Positions 1-8,181 of a stretch of DNA of 14,003 bases are shown here, one piece after another (the first letter of the stretch is position 1; every line of letters starts with the position of its first letter). Both the position numbers and the translations under genes were made by a program. The stretch covers positions 42,014-56,016 of the forward strand of contig CAAAJI010000270.1 in the NCBI GenBank assembly GCA_900642245.1, given 5' to 3'. The stretch comes from Fragilaria radians. Taxonomy: Eukaryota > Bacillariophyta > Fragilariophyceae > Fragilariales > Fragilariaceae. Below the pieces are notes generated by a model. It saw only the letters and a program-made list of their open reading frames with translations, did no database searches and was not told the origin of the DNA.

Positions 1-2
1 CT

Positions 3-314
3 GAAAATTGTATGGCAGTCCTTCAATCCTTTATGGGTGTTTGGGATCTTCCCACTGCTATTCAACGTGTACAAGAAATGTGCCGTATTGTGAAGGTAGG
101 ACAAATGATGAAACAATTTGCCGATCAAATCAAACGTGTCATATTGGCAGTCATTGATTTCCTCCAAACGACTATTGAGAAATTCCAATCTATGGATATT
201 GGAGATATGGCACAGGGTGCGGTAGAACTAGTTCAAAATTTGGATCTGGATGATGTCAAGGCAGTTGGTGCCAAAATTGGATCATTCTTTCGTGGGAAGA
301 ATGATGATGATTGA
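3..314 (+). CDS. C-terminal end of an unrecognised protein, truncated by the window edge
   Basis: The frame is already open at base 3, before the first in-frame Met at 12, and ends at a TGA at 312-314, so this is most likely the last exon of a gene starting outside the window. About 100 residues from that Met are visible. They are rich in amphipathic helix (for example QMMKQFADQIKRVILAVIDF), followed by an acidic and hydrophobic stretch (MDIGDMAQGAVELVQNLDLD) and a short basic then acidic end (FFRGKNDDD). There is no signal peptide, metal site or catalytic motif. I do not recognise the family. The codon pattern and sensible amino-acid composition support real coding. A (gat/gatt)n microsatellite overlaps the stop codon. 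Confidence 0.55.
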   Translation, partial: ENCMAVLQSFMGVWDLPTAIQRVQEMCRIVKVGQMMKQFADQIKRVILAVIDFLQTTIEKFQSMDIGDMAQGAVELVQNLDLDDVKAVGAKIGSFFRGKNDDD

Positions 315-817
315 TTGATTGATAGCCTCAACTCATGGAGAAATAAGAAACTACCAATACTTTTAGAAAAGCACACATCATCTTTTACCTTGACGCATAT
401 TCTTTTTTAAGAGGATTATGGTTGTTTCATTTGCTCCTGCTTAGTGCTGTTGTGGTGATTAATTTCCTGGACTTTCATTATATTACATTCGAATGTTGTT
501 ACATCATTCACCTATGTTTGGGTGGTGTTTATACCATTGCACCCCACCATTTACATTTGCTCTGGTGGCGTTTACATCATTCCGCTCAACCGCAAGGTTT
601 TGTCAAGTACTGCCAAAATCTTGCAGCCTTCTTAATAATTAGAAAATGTACAATTTAGGGCTCCATGATTAGAACAGGGTTAAAGCTATTGGTTCTATCC
701 AAGGGCTATTATTTTTCTGTATATTTCTATTCGTATTATTCCTAAAACTATAGGACCATTTAGTCTTGATGTGTAGATATAAATTCTCGAATCGACCTTA
801 TTCCTTACATAGCTGAT
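315..817. other. Intergenic, no gene seen
   Basis: This lies between the 3' end of the left-edge gene and the 3' end of the HeLo-like gene, so it should hold two convergent 3' untranslated regions. One 78-codon plus-strand frame (422-658) has no start context, no domain and a low-complexity Leu/His/Tyr composition, so I treat it as noise. I read the minus strand for a further exon of the HeLo-like gene and found none. Confidence 0.5.
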
Positions 818-1282
818 TCAGTGGTGAAAAAAGAAAAATCTAATTCCAAGCAATGCGATAGCTGCTAAATTTCGTGGAGATAACAGTGGCTGCTCTTGTT
901 GCTTCCTACCTTCGATGCTCAAAGATAAAGAAAGTTCGGAAGCTTTTTTGGTTAATCGTTTGTCGAATTCCTCGCATTGTCGAGCGTATTTCTTGCTCAT
1001 TAAAATGTGCTTGATTCTTGCAATTACACCAGTATGTTTCATCTTGAGTAGAAACCTTTCAATATCCTCCAAGATTTGTTTAAAATCATTCAAGTGATGC
1101 TCGACGGCCTTTTTTTCATTATCGGCAAGGTCTTTTACTTTCAGCAAGTCATGCTGAATTCCCGTTACCCGATGTGCTAATTCGGAGGCAGATCTTCGAG
1201 CAGCGTTAACGTTTTTGGCAGTCTCATGTATACACTGAATGAGTTTGAGCAGGGTGTCAATGAGTGTTACGACTTCAGCCAT
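818..1282 (-). CDS. Small four-helix protein resembling the HeLo/MLKL N-terminal domain
   Basis: A 154-residue protein that is almost entirely helical. Predicted helices lie at about residues 1-20, 26-52, 54-83, 86-97 and 101-122. The layout matches the N-terminal four-helix bundle of MLKL and related HeLo domains: a short first helix, a basic patch (NVNAARRSASELAHRV), a long middle helix with regular Leu/Val spacing, a turn rich in basic residues (GVIARIKHILMSKKYARQ), and a last helix ending LSLSLSIEG. In animals, fungi and plants such bundles bind membranes or oligomerise in regulated cell death. The match is by pattern, not by search. No kinase, TPR or NB-ARC partner domain follows. The last residues (NLAAIALLGIRFFFFHH) are hydrophobic and could be a membrane anchor, or intron read-through, since a donor-like GAAG/GTAGGA lies at about 909-908. 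The start ATG has a favourable CCATGG context. Confidence 0.55.
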   Translation of the reverse strand: MAEVVTLIDTLLKLIQCIHETAKNVNAARRSASELAHRVTGIQHDLLKVKDLADNEKKAVEHHLNDFKQILEDIERFLLKMKHTGVIARIKHILMSKKYARQCEEFDKRLTKKASELSLSLSIEGRKQQEQPLLSPRNLAAIALLGIRFFFFHH

Positions 1283-1883
1283 GGAATCTTTTCGACTTCA
1301 GCTTGGAAATGCGATAATTTTGTGGTACGGTTCCACATTGAAACACGCTTGCAGGACAAGATGTCGGTGAAACAGGCTTCACGGTCGTCGTCATTCATTC
1401 CCGCCTTACGTATGTACTGTCATTTGACAAAAATTAATAGTTAACCTACCTACTACAGTAGATGAAGAGAGCATGTTATCTGAGTAACACTAGTCACCAA
1501 AGACATCATGGGTACTGAGCATAGCTTGTAATAGGACAGAAGGCAGAAAGTTACTAGACTCTAGAATAATTACCAGTCTAGGCATTTAATTTACATTTCT
1601 TTCTACGCTATCAAACTATACATTCACACAAGAAATCCCTTACAATCATTTGATCACAGCATAGAATTCACTACCATATTTTCTTAAAACTTTGCCTGCT
1701 CATAACAGCTAAAACTAGTCAATGGAATGAAATCAAATTTTATATTAGACAAAATTGTTTACTCTTTGGAAAATGTAATGCAATTTCAAGCGTCGGTCAC
1801 CCCTGATCCCAAAAATCAAGAATTTAACCTCTGAAATCAAAAACATGAAATATTGCAGTTCTTGAAAGATTTTTCTATTAGCG
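1283..1883. other. Intergenic: upstream region of the HeLo-like gene
   Basis: No gene is seen. The part next to 1282 should hold the promoter and 5' leader of the HeLo-like gene on the minus strand. The rest adjoins the 3' end of the broken Crinkler/RHS-like gene. A 72-codon plus-strand frame (1226-1444) overlaps the start of the HeLo-like gene in antisense and has no protein-like features. No clear TATA box or repeat stands out. Confidence 0.45.
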
Positions 1884-3640
1884 TTAAACAAATGATCTCA
1901 CAAATGTGTCTGGGGGGAGTAAAATGTGAAAGGAAATATGTTCCCTCCATTGATTATTAATTCCCAAACTTACTCCTTTCCAAAACTCACTCTGGGAATT
2001 ATTAGAGAGAATATAACTGTTTAATTTGCACGGTATGATCAAAAAGTATAATGAAATTTTTGTTTCCGCAGGCTCTGCTCCAATAGCAGCAAAAAAACTC
2101 TCATACACCAAGACATGCTTGGAGTGTTGCTTAGCCATGGTTGCTTGTATACAAGAAATGTCCCCTCGTGCATCTTTATAGTACAAATCAACTAACGGAA
2201 AATTTTTGTCAGAAGGATAATACAGGACACCTGATTCCATATCTTGAATTTGAGTAATTTTACGTTTTCAACCTTAGAGAGAATACCTTCCAGTTCATAG
2301 CTAATCAATTGTTAACATCAAACTGCATGGGATATTGCTTCCAATGAATTCCTTCCAGTGAATAGAGCTGAAAGATTCTTTCCAAATAGACAGGTACAAC
2401 ATCTTCGAAAATGAGTTCACCATTGTTGACAGCACACAAGTAATACCTTACGACATCAATCCCAAATTTGGCGATTTCTTTACTTATTTTTTTCAAAACT
2501 TCAAAGCCACTAAGTCAGAATTGGGCATTAGCATAACCACTGTAAGCTTTAGATGCATCTTGATGTATAACAAATCTGGCTAAGCGATGGGAAAAAATAT
2601 ACAAATTATTGACAGCACGCTCTGAATTTTCAAAGATGTGAAAACCAGAAAGGAAGCTGTTTGATAAGTCTCACTCATTGGAGCAAATCCTTTTAATTTC
2701 TCTGATGCCAACAGAGTATTGGTCAAATGAAAGGTCCATATTTTTTCACTTGTTTACAAATTTCATCATCCGATGGTACATTCTGCATTTTGACGATCTC
2801 CCGGTATATTTTCCCCATTAACCGTAGCTGCAGCTCACTAGGACATGGCATGTATATTTTTGTAGCATCTATGTTAAACTCCTTGTATCTGCTTTTGTCT
2901 GGAGACACCGTCGCAATAATCCTAAAGTGGCAGTCTCTTGATTGCACTGGCTTACGTTCTTCCCCAGGATCCCAGAGAACTGTCGAATTCTTGTCTGTCA
3001 TGTACATTAATTGAGAAGGTGTGTGTTGAGCACATTTTACATAACTTGTTTGATTGATAAAAAAGAAGTATGACAACTCTCCAGCCTTTGTCCGTACAAT
3101 GAGTTGAGGAATGTATGTTTCAAAATGTTCCAAATGTTTTCTGACGTTTAGAAGAGGCTTCATTATCATGCTCCTCTGATCCTTTGTCACTCAACAGTTG
3201 CTCATATAAATCCTGACAATAGCAAAACAAAATAAATTTCCACTGAAACCAAGATTTGGAGATGCCGGGATTTCCGATCAAGATGCAAGTGTCTAATTTT
3301 CCAGCAATTGGGAATAAGGATATATCATCCGGTCTCACAAACAAAAACTGTGGTGCCTTTCTCATTTGTTCTAATGGTATTGGCAATGGTAGCTTGATCA
3401 CATCTAAAGTTCTTTCATATGTCTTTTCCGTATCAGAAGTATCTATCTCGTTCACGAGGTCATTTGCACTCATGTGTTTTACTTGAATAGTACTGTCATC
3501 TTCTGTCCAATCATCAGATGGTTTTAGAAAAATAATAGTTGCCGCCAGAATTTTTGAATCCAGAGGGTGAAGCCATCATGTCTACAAGCCTTTAGCTCTT
3601 GTAATTCGTTGCAAAATGTTTGATAAGTCTTATCTTCCAT
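1884..3640 (-). pseudogene. Broken Crinkler/RHS-like P-loop NTPase with nuclease-like C-terminus
   Basis: Read from 3640 downwards, one protein family continues through several frames. (1) ATG at 3638-3640 begins MEDKTYQTF..., with GFTLWIQKFW; stop TAA at 3524-3526. (2) A second frame from about 3548 to 3120 holds QFLFVRPDD and the P-loop CILIGNPGISKSWFQWKF, with Lys-Ser kept but Ser where Walker A normally has its last Gly. (3) 3190-2723 holds LIVRTKAGELSYFFF, then IIATVSPDKSRYKEF and KIYMP, which resemble the conserved SP...Y-K-F...MP stretch of Crinkler/RHS NTPases. (4) About 2640-2305 holds HRLARFVIHQDASKAY, with an internal TGA at 2515-2517. (5) About 2267-1884 holds FPLVDLYYKD and IQATMAKQHS, a D...QxT layout like the derived PD-(D/E)XK nuclease domain of this class, ending LLPPDTF. 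At least three frame changes plus in-frame stops make an intact product very unlikely. The total, about 585 codons, suits a full-length copy. Short introns could explain some breaks but not the internal stops. Confidence 0.7.
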
Positions 3641-3689
3641 CGTCAGTCAATCTATCTTTGAATGCTTACTGTGGGAAAGAGTGCGATAT

Positions 3690-4395
3690 TTGTTGGATAC
3701 TAAAACTTCTAATGGGCAAACTTTTTTGATCCAGTAAAGAGTAGTCGGTTGGACAGTATGGAAATTTTGTCATATCCATATTTCCTTTGATTTTGTCTCC
3801 TCAAATGATACTTTCCATAATCTAACATCCTTGTTCTTGCATGAATAGCTTTGTCCATATCACTTTAGCAAGAATATCATCCAAAGTTTCAAGTTCTATG
3901 TCGGTTAAACGTTTTTGAATTAACTTTCTATTTTGTTGATATGGATTGAATAAACCCTCTTGGAAGCTCTATTGTGACACTTGTAATTTTCAAATGCCGT
4001 GCTTGAGTTCATAGCTTTTTACTTCCAACATCAATGCATCCTGTTTGGTTGTCTAAACATTCCAGCATCCATATTAACTTCATCCACTCGTTTTCATTCG
4101 GCAATTCCACCCTAGTATAAAAATATGCAATGGCTGGTAGAATATCAGGACTTGTTTGTTTATTTGCAAATTAATCCCTCTAAATAAAGGTATGAAATTA
4201 TGTATTTCATTTCTTTGTGATAATTTTTCAAGTTTGTTGTCTCCATATTTTGTATCCAACCTTTTATGAAATTCAGCATCGCCATTTGCATCATTGTGGA
4301 TTGGTAGATCATCATCTTGTCACGTAACTGTGCATCTCTTACCTCTTATAATCCTGATTGCAACACAAGGATCATAAGGGCTTATTTTTTTCTCC
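3690..4395 (-). mobile_element. Decayed Ty1/copia retrotransposon remnant (RT to RNase H)
   Basis: Pieces of copia pol occur in the correct order on the minus strand. About 4390-4305: SPYDPCVAIRIIRGKRCTVT, then a TGA where Trp is expected, then QDDDL where the RT catalytic YVDD would lie. About 4300-4210: DAEFHKRLDTKYGDNKLEKL. About 4170-4056: LF-like ANKQTSPDILPAIAYFYTRV followed by NENEWMKLIWMLECL, the classic stretch between RT and RNase H. About 3955-3925: ISTK-stop-KVNSK, with TAG where Gln is expected. About 3905-3830: IELETLDDILAKVIWTKLF, the RNase H core. About 3760-3700: YCPTDYSL. Frames change between the pieces, the usual connecting sequence is partly missing, and no gag, integrase or long terminal repeat is visible. 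It ends within about 50 bp of the Crinkler/RHS-like pseudogene, on the same strand. The family is clear; the exact ends are not. Confidence 0.7.
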
Positions 4396-4711
4396 ATCCC
4401 TTTCTTAGCTTCCTGGTCAATAGCAAGAATGTGAATCTGTATCTTCAAGATTATCTTACAATGGTAATCCATGAAATGCTGTGTGGTATCTTGCTTTATT
4501 TACTTTGACATTTCTCTCCATGTCTAGCGCATGCTCTTGCTGGCTTGCATAATTCATTTTGACGCTGTAGATACCCTCCATATTTTATAGAATTCTAAGA
4601 TTTATCAATCTACTTTCACTGAAGCAGTAACATTGATATTCTTTTAAATAAATAGCCCTGTACATTGTTCGAATGACTTGTCAATTTTCTTCAAAATTAG
4701 ATTGAATGAAT

Positions 4712-4768
4712 ATTATATTCTCCAGTGTTCATTATTTTCTCCAGTGTTCATTATTTTCTCCAGTGTTG
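4712..4768. repeat. Three tandem copies of a 19-bp unit
   Basis: Units at 4712-4730, 4731-4749 and 4750-4768. The consensus is attattttctccagtgttc. Copy 1 differs at one base (attatattc) and copy 3 ends in g instead of c. There are no spacers, so this is a minisatellite and not a CRISPR array. Confidence 0.9.
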
Positions 4769-4777
4769 TCATCCCTT

Positions 4778-4953
4778 TCTTAGGATTGTCAGCTGAAGTA
4801 AAACCTTGAAATTTCCTTTGGCCTTCCTCTAAAGCAGAGTCATATCAGCATGGAAAATTCTTAGGATCGTCAGCTTACGTAATTCATTGTTTTCATAGGC
4901 TTAGCATTGAAATCTCCTTTGGCCTACGTCTAGAGTAGAGTCACATCAGCATT
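4778..4953. repeat. Two diverged direct copies, about 75 and 95 bp
   Basis: Copy A (about 4778-4852) and copy B (about 4858-4953) share, in the same order, ttcttaggat-tgtcagct, gaaat-tcctttggcct, ctc-taaagcagagtca-atcagcatg and close variants of these. Copy B carries roughly 20 extra bases in the middle. Neither copy has an open frame. Origin unknown; an old tandem duplication next to the copia remnant is the simplest reading. Confidence 0.7.
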
Positions 4954-5295
4954 GCTACCGTTATGCCTTCTATTTATAGTGGATGCTGTAACAGAAGTCC
5001 ATCAGTAACTGCAGTAAAAATTTGAATGACAGTTCAGGTAGTAAAAACTTAAATGAGTAAGCGTTTAGTGTGAGTATGGCAATGACTGCCATATCCCTTA
5101 CGAAAAATATTCAAGCAAACCTTACAACATCTGGTATAATTATGTATATTGTCTCAATCTTATGTTATTTTCAATGGTCATTATGTGTTAAACTCCAAAA
5201 AGTAAAGTCAAACACTTACCTCCATGTTACAAGATTTTCAAAAAGTAATCTAGGCTTTTGTTTCTAATCAGAAAAATTACAATATCACAGTATCT

Positions 5296-7074
5296 TCACC
5301 AATGCTGCCTTTTCGGAGCTGGTTCTAATTCTTCACCATCAGGTGGCTGCCTCTTTTTCTTCATGGTTTGAGACAGCCTAGCATTATTCGTTTCACCGTG
5401 GAGTACATCTTGATTCATCGCTTCAGTAGTCCTTGCAATCGATGCACAAGAATCTTGGCAAATTGACTCATGCGAATCATCACAATCATCACCAGTGTCA
5501 TCATCGTCAGCAACGTCCACGTCATCGTCATCATGAACAACACTATCACCTGAATGCACAATAGGGTTATCTACCGCCGGTAAAAATGAGGACCGACCAT
5601 GATTGTCACCTGAATGCACAATAGGGGTATCTACCGCCGGTAAAAATGAGGACCGACCATGATTGTAACCAGCCATGAACCTCCTTTCGGGGTAAGACAA
5701 AATTGTTGAAGAAGAAACGGTGGCATTCATACCTTCTGGTGAAATGAAGTTAGAATTCAAATTTCTACGAGTCATGGGACTCGGCATGAATTCATTGACA
5801 TGAATTTGACCGGGAAGTAGATATGGAGCATCAAGTCTTCTACGGTGTGATACAAATGGATCAATATTGATAGTTTCCTTCGATAAAATACCACCTCGAT
5901 AACTTGATTCTTCCAATTGCTTTTCATGAGTATGCAATTGATGTTGAACACGATTCAAGGCAATTTTCATCATCTCCATAGTGACTACCATGTCGGTGGT
6001 ATTACTTGGATCAACAGGAGTTACACGACGCTTCCATCGAAACAAATTCAAGAGACATGAAATCAAGGCAACAACCTGAAAGCCAAAACTAATGGTTCGA
6101 ACATGACTCATCCAGTCATATTTAAAAGTGCACATTAATGTACAAGCACAAAACATTTTCCAAATGAATAGCACAGAAAACTCAAGCAAGGAAATACTCC
6201 AGAGAATTCTACGGCATGTGTGAAGAAATTTGGGTTGTGTGATGATCCACTGGAATAATAGTTCGACCATGGTGTATACTATTCCATAAGCAATGTCAAA
6301 GCCATCCAAAAATAACGATGAAACAAAGTTCCACATCCATGACGATTGAGCTACTGCATTGGACACATTGCTTGTCCAATCTTTCCAAAACTGAACAACT
6401 AGCTTCATGGGTTGTAATTGATCATTCCAAGTGTCTTTCATAATACTCTTTAAATATTGTTCCATTTCCATCTGTTGTTGCTTACTAGTCACCTCCCAAT
6501 GGGTCTCGTGCCATTCCCAATATTCGTTGCGTAATCCTCCCAATATTTGCGTTACATCCATTGTTAAGTTATCATGTTGATTCAACCAACTTGTCCATTG
6601 TTCTGTTGCACGTTGAGCCACATGTTGCAATTGTTGAGTCGTCTCATACTGTTGTGCAATCATCCATTCCTGATTCAAACGAATACAATATTGTTCGACA
6701 TGTAGATGAAACAAAGTATAACATTGAACTCCCTGGGGAGTTAATTGTGTAAGACATTCCTGTACCGAGCTAGTACATGGGGAAACTTCAAAGGTATCTT
6801 GCATCAATTCATCCAAATGACATTTGGTCAATTCCAATGCCAAATGTTGCTGCTGTAGGTATGTTAATTCACGACACCAATTGTTATTCTTGTAACCCAT
6901 TGATTTCAAATCACTGAAAATCCTAATCGCACTTTGTCGGCATTGAGGAGACACAATATCCATACTCCCAATCAAATTCGTATCCAATGACATTCGAACT
7001 TCAATCTGAAGGTTGTCATCCGACAAAGCATGGATCATCGATAATAACGTCAAGGCGAAAATCATGATGGACAT
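5296..7074 (-). CDS. KAR5/GEX1/Brambleberry-like nuclear membrane fusion protein
   Basis: A 592-residue single-exon frame. Residues 1-18 form a signal peptide. The luminal part carries seven cysteines (45, 67, 85, 100, 107, 118, 130) in the pattern typical of the family: NWC, then LALELTKCHL (79-88), then C...C, then QCYTLFHLHVEQYC (117-130). A Gln/Trp-rich helical, probably coiled-coil region follows (131-235). Three hydrophobic segments lie at about 252-275, 287-312 and 323-345, then a long polar tail with a 20-residue tandem repeat (471-510), an acidic run (514-534) and a basic end (KKKR...PKRQ, 572-589) resembling a bipartite nuclear localisation signal. Family members (yeast Kar5, plant and algal GEX1, fish Brambleberry) sit in the nuclear envelope and are needed for nuclear fusion after mating. 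ATG at 7072-7074 has A at -3. The Sec20-like gene lies about 650 bp upstream on the same strand. A different multi-pass secretory-pathway protein is possible, but the cysteine pattern plus terminal membrane segments argues for KAR5/GEX1. Confidence 0.7.
   Translation of the reverse strand: MSIMIFALTLLSMIHALSDDNLQIEVRMSLDTNLIGSMDIVSPQCRQSAIRIFSDLKSMGYKNNNWCRELTYLQQQHLALELTKCHLDELMQDTFEVSPCTSSVQECLTQLTPQGVQCYTLFHLHVEQYCIRLNQEWMIAQQYETTQQLQHVAQRATEQWTSWLNQHDNLTMDVTQILGGLRNEYWEWHETHWEVTSKQQQMEMEQYLKSIMKDTWNDQLQPMKLVVQFWKDWTSNVSNAVAQSSWMWNFVSSLFLDGFDIAYGIVYTMVELLFQWIITQPKFLHTCRRILWSISLLEFSVLFIWKMFCACTLMCTFKYDWMSHVRTISFGFQVVALISCLLNLFRWKRRVTPVDPSNTTDMVVTMEMMKIALNRVQHQLHTHEKQLEESSYRGGILSKETINIDPFVSHRRRLDAPYLLPGQIHVNEFMPSPMTRRNLNSNFISPEGMNATVSSSTILSYPERRFMAGYNHGRSSFLPAVDTPIVHSGDNHGRSSFLPAVDNPIVHSGDSVVHDDDDVDVADDDDTGDDCDDSHESICQDSCASIARTTEAMNQDVLHGETNNARLSQTMKKKRQPPDGEELEPAPKRQHW
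5546..5665 (-). repeat. Two near-identical 60-bp tandem units inside the KAR5-like gene
   Basis: Units 5546-5605 and 5606-5665 differ at one base in 60 (ggtta versus gggta), which changes Asn to Thr. The period is a multiple of three, so the frame is kept, and the protein gains a second copy of NHGRSSFLPAVD(T/N)PIVHSGD in the tail after the last membrane segment. Confidence 0.95.
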
Positions 7075-7728
7075 TTTCCTGATATGGTGTTGGATGAATT
7101 TGTACTTCTTTCCTTCGAATCCTTATCTTATGAGCACATTTTGATATAAAATTGGTGTAAGGATGTTTGCATCGTGACAGTTGACAGTCAGGACTCTGTT
7201 GTCTTGAACGTTTCGTGGTTCATTGAGCTACTCTTTCCAACATGGTTCTGCGTTACATGGTAGGAAACCATATTGGTTCTCCTGTATGGGAATACGGTAT
7301 ACATTTCATACTCGAACGGCTTCGTACAGTACTATCAATCAAAAACTCCCTTTTTTAACCCAACCAAGGAAGGTAATCAAGGATATCTATTCATAATCTA
7401 TGTTACTAAATAGGCTCTCATTCAAAAGGTGTGCCCATATTTCTCTTATCTATTATCGTTAACTGTAATCTGTATTCCTGCCGGAACTTCAAATGGTTAT
7501 CGATGACAACTACAATGGGAAGCTCGCTCAATCAAGATTCCTAGTCAATCCAAAGACTGGCTAAATGTCATTCATATTTCTTATAAATATCAACCAAATT
7601 TCAAGCTGTTTATCCAATCTTGATTTATGAGAGAGATGTGATTCCCTCAATAGCTACAGCATAAACCTTGATTAAACCAAATTTCAAAAATCAACGATAG
7701 TGACTATTCTTGTGCTCAGAATAGACAG
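7075..7728. promoter_or_regulatory. Upstream region of the KAR5-like gene
   Basis: This is the stretch between two same-strand genes. It should contain the promoter and 5' leader of the KAR5-like gene and the 3' untranslated region of the Sec20-like gene. No coding frame, strong TATA box or repeated motif is visible. The role is inferred from position only. Confidence 0.4.
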
Positions 7729-8181
7729 CTACCACAATACAAACGGAATTCGTATTCGAGCCCACATGACATAGAGGAAAACTATGCTGTATACTGCAAT
7801 CGATGTCCACCAAATAATGGCAGCCTTGCGTTGTTGATATTTCAACATTCGTAGGGCGGATCCAGCATCATGGACTGTATGTTTCAATTGATGATGATGT
7901 GACGCCGTCCGTTCCAACAATTGACCATCGTGATCAATGACATCCGTGACATGTGATACACGCTCTAATTCTTGTGCCAATAAGGTTTGTGTCCGTCGTA
8001 ATGATTGTGTAATTGATCGTGCTTCCTCTGTTGCTGATTTTGTTGTAACTTTTGTCCCACCCCTTGGTGATAGTAAGGATGAGGATGATGATGATGATGA
8101 TTGTTGTTGACTTGACGTATGCAAGCTTTTCTTATTTCGTGACGATGTCGTGGTCGTTGTTGTCGTCGCACGGGACTTCAT
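7729..8181 (-). CDS. Sec20-like Qb-SNARE with tail anchor
   Basis: A 150-residue protein. Residues 1-49 are low complexity (a Thr run, a Gln run and a run of eight Ser encoded by a TCA/TCC microsatellite). Residues 50-118 form a heptad-repeat SNARE helix (SITQSLRRTQTLLAQELERV, then VIDHDGQLLERT, then GSALRMLKYQQRK), which aligns by eye with the Sec20/BNIP1 domain. Residues 120-142 are a C-terminal membrane anchor with few residues after it, as in Sec20. Sec20 is the ER-resident SNARE used for Golgi-to-ER vesicle fusion and ER membrane fusion. The usual N-terminal region that binds the Dsl1/NRZ tether is missing, so the protein is shorter than yeast or animal members. An in-frame TGA lies two codons upstream of the ATG, and CTGAAG just before it could be a splice acceptor, so an upstream exon is possible. 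It lies just upstream of the KAR5-like gene on the same strand. Confidence 0.7.
   Translation of the reverse strand: MKSRATTTTTTTSSRNKKSLHTSSQQQSSSSSSSSLLSPRGGTKVTTKSATEEARSITQSLRRTQTLLAQELERVSHVTDVIDHDGQLLERTASHHHQLKHTVHDAGSALRMLKYQQRKAAIIWWTSIAVYSIVFLYVMWARIRIPFVLW

Larger units (their letters stand above)
4396..5295. other. Gene-free stretch with short repeats
   Basis: No credible coding sequence. It may include unrecognised retrotransposon debris next to 4395. It contains the 19-bp triplet repeat and the diverged 75-95-bp duplication listed separately. A 65-codon plus-strand frame at 5070-5267 has no domain or convincing start context. The right end should hold the 3' untranslated region of the KAR5-like gene. 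Confidence 0.45.

Noticed and set aside
422..658. 78-codon plus-strand frame
   Set aside because: Composition is a chance translation of AT-rich DNA (Leu/His/Tyr), with no domain, between two convergent 3' ends.
1226..1444. 72-codon plus-strand frame
   Set aside because: It overlaps the start of the HeLo-like gene in antisense and shows no protein-like features.
2727..3014. Plus-strand frames at 2727-3014 and 3256-3486
   Set aside because: They are antisense shadows of the Crinkler/RHS-like coding sequence on the minus strand.
4317..4508. 63-codon plus-strand frame
   Set aside because: Partly antisense to the copia remnant; no domain or start context.
4712..4768. Short spaced repeat as a CRISPR array
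   Set aside because: Units are directly adjacent, with no unique spacers, and the genome is eukaryotic.
5070..5267. 65-codon plus-strand frame with a hydrophobic middle
   Set aside because: AT-rich DNA often gives such hydrophobic frames; no family, and it sits in the expected 3' flank of the KAR5-like gene.
7965..8171. 68-codon His/Gln-rich minus-strand frame
   Set aside because: It is the Ser/Thr/Gln microsatellite part of the Sec20-like gene read in another frame.
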